Of a stretch of 64,000 nt of DNA, positions 34,945-43,423 are shown piece by piece. The notes beneath the pieces were generated by a model, which worked only from the letters and a program-made list of their open reading frames with translations, was not told the DNA's origin and searched no databases. This DNA comes from Siphonodentalium dalli. Its lineage: Eukaryota > Mollusca > Scaphopoda > Gadilida > Siphonodentaliidae. How positions within the stretch are numbered: the stretch's first letter is position 1; every line of letters begins with the position of its first letter. The DNA lies in assembly GCA_032622095.1 (NCBI GenBank), contig CP136068.1, forward strand, positions 1,547,607-1,611,606. Direction: 5' to 3'. Both the position numbers and the translations under genes were made by a program.

Positions 34945-35390
34945 GATGCATGCCGTGGTTAATATTCCACACGCCATATAACAAAAGGCGTTTAGTGGCA
35001 GTTTTAGGGTGTCATGACCTAAAATAAGGTCGGACAAATGTCCGTTACAATGAGATAGGGATTGGGAAAGTGTTGTTGATGGGATAAATGCCGTGGTTTA
35101 TGTACCAATCGCTCTATAATGAAGAGCGTTTTGTGGCGGTATTGGGGGGGGGGTGATATTGAGGGAAATATGCCGTGATTATTGTATCAACTACTATATA
35201 ATATATATAGTGTATTGTGGCGTTGGTGGGTGGGGTGTCTACATTGAGGGATAATATGCCGTGGTTTCTGTACCAATCGTTCTTATGATAAAGAGCGTTG
35301 TTTGGCAGGAGGGGGGGGTGGTATTGAGGGAAATATGCCGTGATCACTGTATAACCTACTGTATAATATATAGTGTATTGTAGGATTCGT
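34945..35390. repeat. Five related units, each with its own stem-loop
   Basis: Units near 34950, 35089, 35169, 35255 and 35333 share TGCCGTG(G/A)TT, then a short stem-loop, then GTTTNGTGGC-like sequence and often a G run. The stems differ (ACGCC/GGCGT, CGCTCT/AGAGCG, ACTATAT/ATATAGT, CGTTCTT/AAGAGCG, ACTGTAT/ATATAGT) but remain largely complementary. Confidence 0.6.
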
Positions 35391-35857
35391 TTGCTATGTC
35401 AATGAATATATGATTGAGTTAAGCATATTGGAGGGAATGAAGATGTAACTGAGTCATGAACGGGATTTTGCGATATTTCGGAGATTGGTGCGAGAGACAA
35501 TGATCGACATATTGGCATGTTTCGTGAATAAACAATTATTCAAAGACGCCGAGTGTCAGTCATTAGCGAAAGATATATATTACATGTCGGTTAAATTTAC
35601 TTCGGCATCATGACTCAATGCACACCTGTTAGCGATAATTGAATTAGAGATTTGGGAAACGAGATGATGCCCTGTTTAATGATCATACCACTGGTGTGAA
35701 CGAAGTTTATCGTTTGGGTGTCTATCTCTGTGCCGAAGGGGGTGGGATGGGAGAATTGCAGTAGGGTTATGCCTTTGTAAGATCTGTTTTATATAATATT
35801 AATAAAAGTTATGTAAATTATCTATCATTAGTGATTGTGAGATACTTTGATACATGA

Positions 35858-38800
35858 CTATGAATGTTCGATATCAGTTGTCATCTGATATAAATCATAT
35901 GTTTCCGTACTTTCGTTTGACCAATTTGTCGAACGGCTGTCGGGTGATGTATATTGGAAGGAATTAGAAAACGATGAATCTTTAGGCGTGTGTTTGGAGT
36001 ATGGTGAATATAATTTACGATGCCGGCCGCGTTTGTTATCTGCGCGATCCGATTTTGTGTCTGGCGTCGTACTATAAGAATTTTGTGTAATTAATTTGTG
36101 TTTTATGACATTTGGTTCCTGTGTTTGGGGCCTAGATTGGTCGCTGGGTGATAAATCCGGGGGTGATTGGCTGTCTGTTTTATTAAAATGTTTCGAAGCC
36201 ATGAGTCTGTTGGCTAATTCAGCCAATGGTATTGAAGAGCTGTCGTCTGTGTTTGAGCGCTCAAGTTGAGCGCGCTTAATTGCCGTGGTTTTGAGGTCAT
36301 CGTCTGATTCCAATGTGGATTGAGAGCTATTATTATCGACACTGGCTTCACTCGGTGGAAATGCAAATCGATTATGTCGTTTATTTTTTAAGTGATTGGG
36401 AATTTGAGGTGTAGGCCAATCAATGGGGGATGGTTTGATGTGTTTAGCATGTGATTTTGTTAATTTAGCAGATAGGTCATGTCTTAATATGTAAGATATG
36501 GGGCCTGTCTGTTTCAAGATACGCCAAAACGGCTCATATTTAAATGAAAATTTGTGATTTGGTTGGTGGATTTTGTAATAGACTGATTGGCCTATTTTAA
36601 AGGTTGGAATAGATCCACCTTTGTTCTGTTTGTGGTTGCGAGAGGCTGTTTCGAGAAGAGATTTTGTAGTTTTAAAAATAATGTGTTGATTTTGAAGCGT
36701 GGTGGCTAAAAAATCCTCTCCTAAATACTTTTCTCTGTGTGTTAAAATTCGGTCTATGCTTATCTGTGGTTCTCTAAAAAAAGTTAGAAAAAATGGTGAA
36801 TGTGTATGTACACTGGAACAATGGAAGTTCATTGCTTGTGATGCATAATTTAGATATAGGTCCCAATTTTCTACATTTGCTTGGGTGATTGTTGAAATGA
36901 TTGATGCTAGACTTCTATGCGAACGTTCTGATTTACCGTTACTTTGGGGTCTGTAGAACGAAGTGAGGGGGTGATTGATATGGTAATATTTACAAAATTC
37001 AGTGAAGGTAGAGTTTGCAAACTCGGACCCATTATCTGTTAATATTTCTTCAACTGATCCAAATAAAGTGAAATACTCTGAATTCAATCTTTCTAAAATT
37101 GTATCCACCATTTTGTTAGGTAATGCGTATGCTAAAGTATGTAATGAAAATTGATCAATAATAGTTAAGATAAATCTATTTCCTGACTGTGTTTTGGGGG
37201 AAAATGGTCCCATAAGATCGATAGCTATGAGTTGTCCTGGCCTTGATGGGGCAGTGACTGGTTGAAGCGGGATTTTTGGATTATAAGCATTTCGTTGTCG
37301 GCATGTATGACAATTGTTTATGTATGTGACAATTTTTGCAAACAACTGAGGTGTGTAATATCTGTTCCGTATGGTCGCGTATAGCGATTGTACCGCTCTA
37401 TGGCCGAGACTGTGATATTGGGATATAACTTCTTGTGCTATTTTGTCCGTTATATATATACGTAATTTAGGTATGTCATTATATATTGATATATAGTGTA
37501 GGATACCATCTTTGAGAATAAAGGTTTTTGCTAATTTTTCGGGTATATTTGTTGATTGCATTTGTTTGATAATCTCGGAGATTGTGTGGTCTCCTGATTG
37601 TTCATCTCTTATATTTGTTATAGGAGGAAGGACCGGGCTGTCGTCGAGATCAACTGGTGGTTCGGAATCCGTTTTCTGTTTTGGTTGTTTTTTTTGTTTT
37701 GAAAATTCCTGAATATCTTTCATGTCAAGTATATTAATATCCTGTACAAGGGGATTGGTGGGTGGATTTGGGTCGCTATCGGTGCAAGAATTGATGCACG
37801 GGTGTGTGTCGGGGTTTATCCGACTGCAAAAATCTGCCGTAACATTGTTCGTGCCTTTAATATAAGTAATTTTTGGGTTCAATGCTGATATTTCCAAAAA
37901 CCATTTTTGAATTTTTGTGTTTATCAGATCCTGTTTTTTAAACATGTGGATGAGGGGTAAGTGATCTGTTTCAATCTCTACTTGGGATCCTTGTAAGTAA
38001 AATTTAAATTGCCTTGCAAACGTATATATCGCGAATGCTTCTTTTTCCGTGACAGAATAATTCCGTTGTGATTTGTTAAGTTTTTTACTGGCGAACGCGA
38101 TTGGTAGTTCAACGTGTTTATCATCTTGGCTATGAGCATATTGTGATAGTATCGCCCCGATACTATGTATAGATGCATCTACTGTCAGAATGAACAGTTT
38201 ATCGGGATTTGGGTAAGCTAAGATGGGGGCGGTTGCTAAGCTTTCTTTAAGCGCGTCGAACGCTGTTTGGCACGGCGCATCCCACACAAATTTAGCATAT
38301 TTGGCTGTGAGTTTGATTAAAGGCAATGCCGTCGATGCGAAAGTAGGAGAATATGACCTGTAAAAATTAAGAATTCCCAGTAATCTGCGGACTTCTTTAA
38401 CTGATTTCGGAGGTGGTAGAGACTTGATAATTGAAATTTTTTCAGGGTCAGGGGATGTGCCCTTGTCAGAAATAATATGCCCTAAAAATTTAACTTGTGG
38501 TTGGCAAAATTTAGATTTTGATAGTTTAACTATTAAGCCGTATTCCCTGAGTCTGTCAAATAATTTTGTGAGCTGCTGTATATGCGTTTGAGGATCGGAG
38601 CTATGACAGATCAGGTCATCGACAAATCCTTCTACAAATGGTAAATCGTGTAGGGCCATGTTCATGAGTTTTAAAAAATACCCTGAGCTCGAGACATATC
38701 CCATCGGGGCTCTTTGATAACTGTATTGTCCTTCGGACGTATTCATAGTTAATATGGGAACAACTTCGGGTACGACTCCAATAACATGATAAGCATTTGA

Positions 38801-39088
38801 TAAATCAAAGATACTGAAAATAGTTGAGCCGAGTAACTTGGACGATATTTCTGTAAAACTAGGCATAGACCATTTTAATGGAATGGAAACATCATTGAGT
38901 TTTCTGAGATCGATTACCAATCGATAATTGGGAGTACCATCGGGATTGGGTGTGGCTTTGCGTATGAGGAGACTGGGAAATCCCCACGATGAGTGGGCCG
39001 TTGGTCTAATAATGTCTGCATCTAATAATTTTTTTATCTCAGCAGCCATAATTCGTTGTTTGTTCAGTGGTGTCGGATATTTTTTGCA
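35858..39088 (-). CDS. pol: Ty3/Gypsy Pol: reverse transcriptase, RNase H, integrase
   Basis: Counting from the Met at 39049 (1063 codons), RT spans about residues 20-235. Its active-site Asp is in FDLSNAYH (D82), and the second box is FVDD (142-145) rather than the usual YxDD. RNase H follows with D291, E337 and D362. The integrase zinc finger is H546, H550, C580, C583; the DDE triad is D611, D672, E708; a GPY/F-like module (QTGPISYILRH) lies further on, and then a ~180-residue Ser/Asp/Lys-rich tail. The frame is open upstream of this Met and reads PTPLNKQRIM, the typical RT entry, so the true translated region starts earlier and overlaps the protease frame; the 39088 boundary is approximate. 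The product makes cDNA and integrates it. Confidence 0.92.
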   Translation of the reverse strand, partial: CKKYPTPLNKQRIMAAEIKKLLDADIIRPTAHSSWGFPSLLIRKATPNPDGTPNYRLVIDLRKLNDVSIPLKWSMPSFTEISSKLLGSTIFSIFDLSNAYHVIGVVPEVVPILTMNTSEGQYSYQRAPMGYVSSSGYFLKLMNMALHDLPFVEGFVDDLICHSSDPQTHIQQLTKLFDRLREYGLIVKLSKSKFCQPQVKFLGHIISDKGTSPDPEKISIIKSLPPPKSVKEVRRLLGILNFYRSYSPTFASTALPLIKLTAKYAKFVWDAPCQTAFDALKESLATAPILAYPNPDKLFILTVDASIHSIGAILSQYAHSQDDKHVELPIAFASKKLNKSQRNYSVTEKEAFAIYTFARQFKFYLQGSQVEIETDHLPLIHMFKKQDLINTKIQKWFLEISALNPKITYIKGTNNVTADFCSRINPDTHPCINSCTDSDPNPPTNPLVQDINILDMKDIQEFSKQKKQPKQKTDSEPPVDLDDSPVLPPITNIRDEQSGDHTISEIIKQMQSTNIPEKLAKTFILKDGILHYISIYNDIPKLRIYITDKIAQEVISQYHSLGHRAVQSLYATIRNRYYTPQLFAKIVTYINNCHTCRQRNAYNPKIPLQPVTAPSRPGQLIAIDLMGPFSPKTQSGNRFILTIIDQFSLHTLAYALPNKMVDTILERLNSEYFTLFGSVEEILTDNGSEFANSTFTEFCKYYHINHPLTSFYRPQSNGKSERSHRSLASIISTITQANVENWDLYLNYASQAMNFHCSSVHTHSPFFLTFFREPQISIDRILTHREKYLGEDFLATTLQNQHIIFKTTKSLLETASRNHKQNKGGSIPTFKIGQSVYYKIHQPNHKFSFKYEPFWRILKQTGPISYILRHDLSAKLTKSHAKHIKPSPIDWPTPQIPNHLKNKRHNRFAFPPSEASVDNNSSQSTLESDDDLKTTAIKRAQLERSNTDDSSSIPLAELANRLMASKHFNKTDSQSPPDLSPSDQSRPQTQEPNVIKHKLITQNSYSTTPDTKSDRADNKRGRHRKLYSPYSKHTPKDSSFSNSFQYTSPDSRSTNWSNESTETYDLYQMTTDIEHS

Positions 39089-40610
39089 AAGTATTTTTTG
39101 GTAAAGTATTTGGTTTGAGGTCGATTTTCATTTTAATTTTTGGACAATATCCTATCTTGTTTATGTCATTTGTAAAAACATCAGGGTATTGTGATACTAG
39201 TTGCAATATCTGCTGTTTAAGGTGTTGAGGTGCCACGATATCATTGACAGATATAGGTTGAGTCTTGGTGACTGGAGGGTTAATGTCTTGCCGGTCACCT
39301 ATGGTGTTTATACTGTGTTTGTTTGGCGGAGATGAGTTAATGTTTTGCTCATCGGATGCCGTGCATATCATTTGCTCTTGAGTGCCAAATGCTTGTGCTA
39401 TCACACGGCCTTTCTTAATGGACATATGTGACGCCGATTGGTTTTCTATCATGACGCAAATATTGGGATTATTTGCATCTGCTAGCGTGTCGGTTACATG
39501 TACATTTGGTTCGTGTTCGAAAATGGACATGTTACCTTTGCCTATTCGGATTATAGGTGTGTTAAACATATCATTTGGCCCTATGAGTCTGCCTGTTATG
39601 ATGGCGCATGAGTGGGGTGATAATGAAACGTTATTTGTTGATCGGATGAGTGATGCAATGTGACCATCCCTTAACATCGGGTATAATTGATTCTGTATTC
39701 TGAATTTTTCTAGATCAAAGTAAAGTCTAATACTGTGTTGTTTCATAAAATCGCGCCCTAAAATGCAAGGACGTGACAAGGTTGCACATATGACAAATTT
39801 GTGAGTAAGAATGAGTTTTCCGATTCTAAATGTGAGATGTGTGGATCCAAAAACTTTCATTGGTGTACCATCGGCTGATGTGAGTAACACATGTTCTTTA
39901 ATTAAAGGTGGTCGATTTGGCATGGATCTATAAATGTCGTATTTCAAGCAACTGGTGGTTGCCCCGGAGTCTAATAGTGATCTAATCCGTTGTTTGTGTA
40001 TTTTAATGATAGTTGAGCATGGTGTTTGGTTTAGAGCACCATCTGTCATATCACTTGGATATTTAAGTACTGGTATAGTGTGTTGTATGGGTTTGACTGG
40101 TGGTATTATAGGGTTAATTGCAGTATTGGAATGTGATTCGCGAGAACTGGTGCATGTTGATTTTCTTTTGGATGATGAGTAAGAATTAGTAATGTGTTGG
40201 TGCTTGGGCTTTTCAAGGCGATTCAGGGTTTTAAATTGGGGAGGAAAGGTTAAATCCAGAAGTGGTGAGATAGACTTATTGGAAGAATTATGAAATCTGG
40301 GTTTCATAGAGGAACACCTGTTATGGCAGAAAGTGGTATGTGTTACGTGCCTGTGGCGAGGGAGATCAAGTGGAGGCCGCGTACGGTAATTAATATATCG
40401 TTGGTTTTGGCAGTTTGGTGGTAGCGTGGGGTAATGATTAATGGACTGCAGCTGTGAATTATAGACTCTATGCTTTTGAGATTCGTATGTTCGATGATCT
40501 TTAGCATATCTATGATTGTGGTTGTATATTGTGCTAATTTGATGTGTTATTGGACTCATTGCGTTGCGTTGGTGGGTGGGGGTGAAATTTTTGATGCAAT
40601 GAGTCCTCAT
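39039..40610 (-). CDS. Ty3/Gypsy protease ORF
   Basis: 523 codons. A Pro/His/Arg-rich N-terminal half is followed by a retropepsin-type aspartic protease with LLDSGATTSCLK as active site (about residue 213), then a linker reaching the start of RT (KMKIDLKPNTLPK). The start codon overlaps the gag stop as ATGA (40607-40610). The frame must shift near its 3' end, around two A6 runs, to continue into RT. The codon offset corresponds to +1, the type known from yeast Ty3; a one-base mutation is also possible. Confidence 0.85.
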   Translation of the reverse strand: MRTHCIKNFTPTHQRNAMSPITHQISTIYNHNHRYAKDHRTYESQKHRVYNSQLQSINHYPTLPPNCQNQRYINYRTRPPLDLPRHRHVTHTTFCHNRCSSMKPRFHNSSNKSISPLLDLTFPPQFKTLNRLEKPKHQHITNSYSSSKRKSTCTSSRESHSNTAINPIIPPVKPIQHTIPVLKYPSDMTDGALNQTPCSTIIKIHKQRIRSLLDSGATTSCLKYDIYRSMPNRPPLIKEHVLLTSADGTPMKVFGSTHLTFRIGKLILTHKFVICATLSRPCILGRDFMKQHSIRLYFDLEKFRIQNQLYPMLRDGHIASLIRSTNNVSLSPHSCAIITGRLIGPNDMFNTPIIRIGKGNMSIFEHEPNVHVTDTLADANNPNICVMIENQSASHMSIKKGRVIAQAFGTQEQMICTASDEQNINSSPPNKHSINTIGDRQDINPPVTKTQPISVNDIVAPQHLKQQILQLVSQYPDVFTNDINKIGYCPKIKMKIDLKPNTLPKNTLQKISDTTEQTTNYGC

Positions 40611-41749
40611 CTGTTTAAAAATTGGTTGTTATTTTGAGCCCGACGTCTGCATTGGTCTGTGGTATGATTGTTTAATCTGCAGTATGTACAGAAGAGAGGT
40701 CGTTGAGCTGTTGTAGTATATCTTGCATCCATGGTCTGGATGCGGTTTGGATGGGAGACCCTTGGTTCAGAGTAGGGGTGGTGAGAATTTGAAGGTTGGC
40801 GCCTGTGGGGGTGATCATTGATTCGGTGTCTGTCTTTGGATTGACGGGGGTTGTAAGTGGATTGTGATGGCCCTCTTGGAATGTGCCGATGGTTATTGTC
40901 GATATCCATTGGTTGAGGGGATTGTAACTGTGGGAATTGGTTATAATCATTATGATGTTCACCGTAACGTAAGCGATAGCGTTGCCGAAGGTTCATTTCG
41001 CGTAGGGCGATATCGGTAGCTCTATCAAGCGTTATGGGGTCGTCTTTGAGAAGCCTGAATTTAATACTAGAGTCGCGAATACCGTCGGAAAAAAATGCTA
41101 CTAATTGTGTTTGCACTGCTCTTGTGTGAATTTCATCAGTATACGCGTGTTTAGCAAGGGTACGTATGCGTTCTGCAAACATGGCAATTGATTCCGTATG
41201 TCTCTGCCTAATGGCTCGTAATGAGGAAATGGCTTGAGGCGAATCAGTTATGGAACTGAATAATGAGCGTAACTGTGATTTCAGATCGGTCCAGGTGAAC
41301 GTGAATTTTCCGTCTGTGTTATTTTCATTTATGAAGCGTTGAATAAATTCAGAAACTTGAGATTTACATGTCTGAGCGGCAATTTTTATGATAGTCTCAT
41401 CTTGTGCCGAAATCGCGCGGGAGTATTTTTCCACCGCATGGACCCATTGGGGAAAAGCGTCAGGCTTGCCATCGAAGGGTTCAATAATGGAATTCATTCC
41501 CAGCAGTGCTGTTATTGTTGTCTGTGTTTTTAAACTTTCAGTCTGGTCGCGGATAGAACTAGTGAAATGGCTAATTTCATGGGTAAGCCGTGACAATAGC
41601 AAGTTCTGATTATCTTTGCCCATTTCATTAGTAATGTCTGTGTGGGGGGGTCTGGTGGTTGATCGGTCCGTTTCCCTGTTTAATTCAAGGTGATGCTGAT
41701 AATTGGTTGGATGAAAATAATCGCTGCTCTGCGGAGGTGGTGACTCCAT
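40607..41749 (-). CDS. gag: Ty3/Gypsy Gag
   Basis: 380 codons. The central capsid-like region contains FDGKPDAFPQWVHAVEKYS and SLRAIRQRHTESIAMFAERI, matching Ty3-type Gag with a QRxxES-like motif. A basic, Pro/His-rich tail ends in one CCHC zinc knuckle (CTYCRLNNHTTDQC). It should form the particle shell and bind element RNA. The stop overlaps the protease ATG. It starts 14 bp after the stop of the upstream ORF. Confidence 0.88.
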   Translation of the reverse strand: MESPPPQSSDYFHPTNYQHHLELNRETDRSTTRPPHTDITNEMGKDNQNLLLSRLTHEISHFTSSIRDQTESLKTQTTITALLGMNSIIEPFDGKPDAFPQWVHAVEKYSRAISAQDETIIKIAAQTCKSQVSEFIQRFINENNTDGKFTFTWTDLKSQLRSLFSSITDSPQAISSLRAIRQRHTESIAMFAERIRTLAKHAYTDEIHTRAVQTQLVAFFSDGIRDSSIKFRLLKDDPITLDRATDIALREMNLRQRYRLRYGEHHNDYNQFPQLQSPQPMDIDNNHRHIPRGPSQSTYNPRQSKDRHRINDHPHRRQPSNSHHPYSEPRVSHPNRIQTMDARYTTTAQRPLFCTYCRLNNHTTDQCRRRAQNNNQFLNR

Positions 41750-41763
41750 TATGTTATTAAGGA

Positions 41764-42255
41764 TTAACGGTGTCTGTTTTGGGATCTATGGTATGGGTGC
41801 GAAATATGTTGAATTTTTTTCCAAGTGCCGTGGCGGTGTATTATGCGATTCAGGTGTATTTGACACGATTCAGGTGATTTATTAGGATGTTTTATGGGAA
41901 TTGCCGCGACTATAGAGTTGACCATAAGTTTTGGATAATCCGTAAAATGAGCCGGAAATGTATGCCACTCGTTCCAAGAATCTAGTGTATGTCCTGAGTA
42001 GTTATTTGTAATCATACAACGCACGTATAAGCGGATTGTATCTTGCGTTATATCAATGCGAATGGGATTGCAATATTTAATGAGTTGTGGCGATAAAGTT
42101 ATTTGGTGGGGTAAAGCGTATCTACAGTAAGTTTTAAAATTAAGAACTGAATGTTGTTTGTAAGAGGTGGGTGGTATGGGCTGATCGTTTGAAGCATGTA
42201 TTGTAGTAGGATGGGTAGGTAGTGTAGGTGTAGTAGAATCAGGTGATGTGTCCAT
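41764..42255 (-). CDS. Extra ORF upstream of gag in the Ty3 element
   Basis: 163 codons from an ATG with a G at +4 (MDTSPDSTTPTLP). Thr/Pro-rich N-terminus, then LNFKTYCRYALPHQITLSP and WNEWHTFPAHFTDYPKLMV, which look like a folded domain with several Trp/Tyr. The frame stays open further upstream over an A-rich tract, but without an ATG. I do not recognise the family. Position and tight spacing to gag suggest a genuine element gene; a leader peptide or chance ORF is less likely at this length. Confidence 0.6.
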   Translation of the reverse strand: MDTSPDSTTPTLPTHPTTIHASNDQPIPPTSYKQHSVLNFKTYCRYALPHQITLSPQLIKYCNPIRIDITQDTIRLYVRCMITNNYSGHTLDSWNEWHTFPAHFTDYPKLMVNSIVAAIPIKHPNKSPESCQIHLNRIIHRHGTWKKIQHISHPYHRSQNRHR

Positions 42256-42583
42256 AACCCACGTGAAAAAAAAAAGGAGTAAAAGAATGCTAAAAATAGG
42301 GGGTGTGCAATTTGACAGCAAATGGGAAAGAAAAGATGGTCACTCACCAATTTCCGAGAAGAATAATGTGCACAAGTCTGTGATGATGAATGATGTATAG
42401 AATGTTCTCGTCGTGGTTATTGGAAGCCGAAGGATGTCCAAATCGGATGTTAAAGTTTATGTGGATCTGAATCTGGTCTGCAAGAGGCGTGAGTAGTAAT
42501 ATTTTTTTAGCTGGATACACGATGTGAGCTGGTTGTATAAGAATAAAAGGTTGATTCGTCTATATCAGATGAGTATGTATGCG

Positions 42584-42770
42584 GTCCTGTGTGTCCGAAG
42601 GGTTGGTGTGCGGTCCTGTGTGTCCGAAGGGTTGGTGTGCGGTCCTGTGTGTCCGAAGGGTTGGTATGCGGTCCTGTGTGTTCGAAGGGTTGGTGTGCGG
42701 TCCTGTGTGTCCGAAGGGTTGGTATGCGGTCCTGTGTGTCCGAAGGGTTCCTGTGTGTCCGAATGGTTGA
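42584..42770 (-). repeat. 29-bp tandem repeat in the Ty3 leader
   Basis: About six copies of GGTCCTGTGTGTCCGAAGGG followed by TTGGTGTGC, between the primer-binding site and the first ORF, i.e. in the 5' leader of the genomic RNA. Confidence 0.9.
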
Positions 42771-42930
42771 GTTATTGTTGACCGGTGCAGTGGTCTAGTG
42801 TATGAGACTCTCTATCCGTGGCTGGAGTGTAAGGCTGTATCCCCGTGGTTGAGTAGCGGTTTGAGATTGTTTCTGCTCTGTAGTGATCGTCTAGTGGCCG
42901 AGACTTCAAGTTGTGTGGTGAGACGTAGAA

Positions 42931-42945
42931 CTGTTCAGGGCACCA
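42931..42945 (-). promoter_or_regulatory. Candidate tRNA primer-binding site
   Basis: On the minus strand TGGTGCCCTGAACAG, beginning with the TGG expected for pairing with a tRNA CCA end, 9 bases inside the LTR. I could not name the tRNA. Confidence 0.55.
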
Positions 42946-42992
42946 TTAATACTATGTGAGGTAATGACACATGTATATAGTAGGTACAAGTC

Positions 42993-42998
42993 TTTATT
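42993..42998 (-). terminator. LTR polyadenylation signal
   Basis: AATAAA on the minus strand 33-38 bp before the inner LTR end. With the TATA box this suggests a long R region and very short U5 (inference). Confidence 0.5.
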
Positions 42999-43340
42999 AT
43001 GTTGTGAATAAGATATGCAGTGTGTACAAATATAATGATCAATAGTCGCCGCGAATTGGTGTCCCCGAATGGGTGATGCCTGGTGTGAATGATGCCTGGA
43101 TATGATCTAGGTATGAGATGAGTCTAGTGAAAGCATGATGTGATGGGATGTAGTTGTTTCTTATATACTATTTGGGATGCATATTAGATGAGGTGTTTGG
43201 CAATACACATCGGGATTGGTTCTTCCGTTATGGTCATCTCCCTTGACCATATTTGGGAGCCATCTTCATTGTGTGTATATCTTCGCTGAGAGTAAGACGT
43301 GTGAGGTTTCGAGAACCGAACACGAATATCTGAGTTTGGG

Positions 43341-43349
43341 GTTTTATAT
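43341..43349 (-). promoter_or_regulatory. TATA-like box of the LTR
   Basis: TATATAAAA on the minus strand about 60 bp inside the LTR start, a suitable place for a U3 promoter. Confidence 0.5.
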
Positions 43350-43423
43350 ATTGGGACATTCGTATAGTTTGAATCAAGTTGTGAGATTATAATGGGTAGT
43401 TATCTCACAATGGTGGGACACTC

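Larger units (their letters stand above)
35858..42255 (-). mobile_element. Ty3/Gypsy retrotransposon, coding region
   Basis: Minus-strand block with an extra first ORF, gag, protease and RT-RNase H-integrase in the usual Ty3 order (integrase after RNase H). The 5' LTR is at 42955-43409. The 3' LTR is not visible between the pol stop and the N gap. The main frames are long and open, so the insertion is fairly young. Confidence 0.93.
42955..43409 (-). mobile_element. 5' LTR of the Ty3/Gypsy element
   Basis: 455 bp bounded by TGTGAG ... CTCACA inverted ends, next to the primer-binding-site candidate. On the minus strand it contains TATATAAAA near 43341-43349 and AATAAA at 42993-42998. No second copy was found in the window, so the assignment rests on ends, position and signals. 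Confidence 0.65.

Noticed and set aside
42500-42800. Cys-rich repeat ORFs (GPVCPKGW-type repeats)
   Set aside because: They follow from the 29-bp repeat read in three frames of the leader. Spacing and lack of a conserved start argue against a gene.
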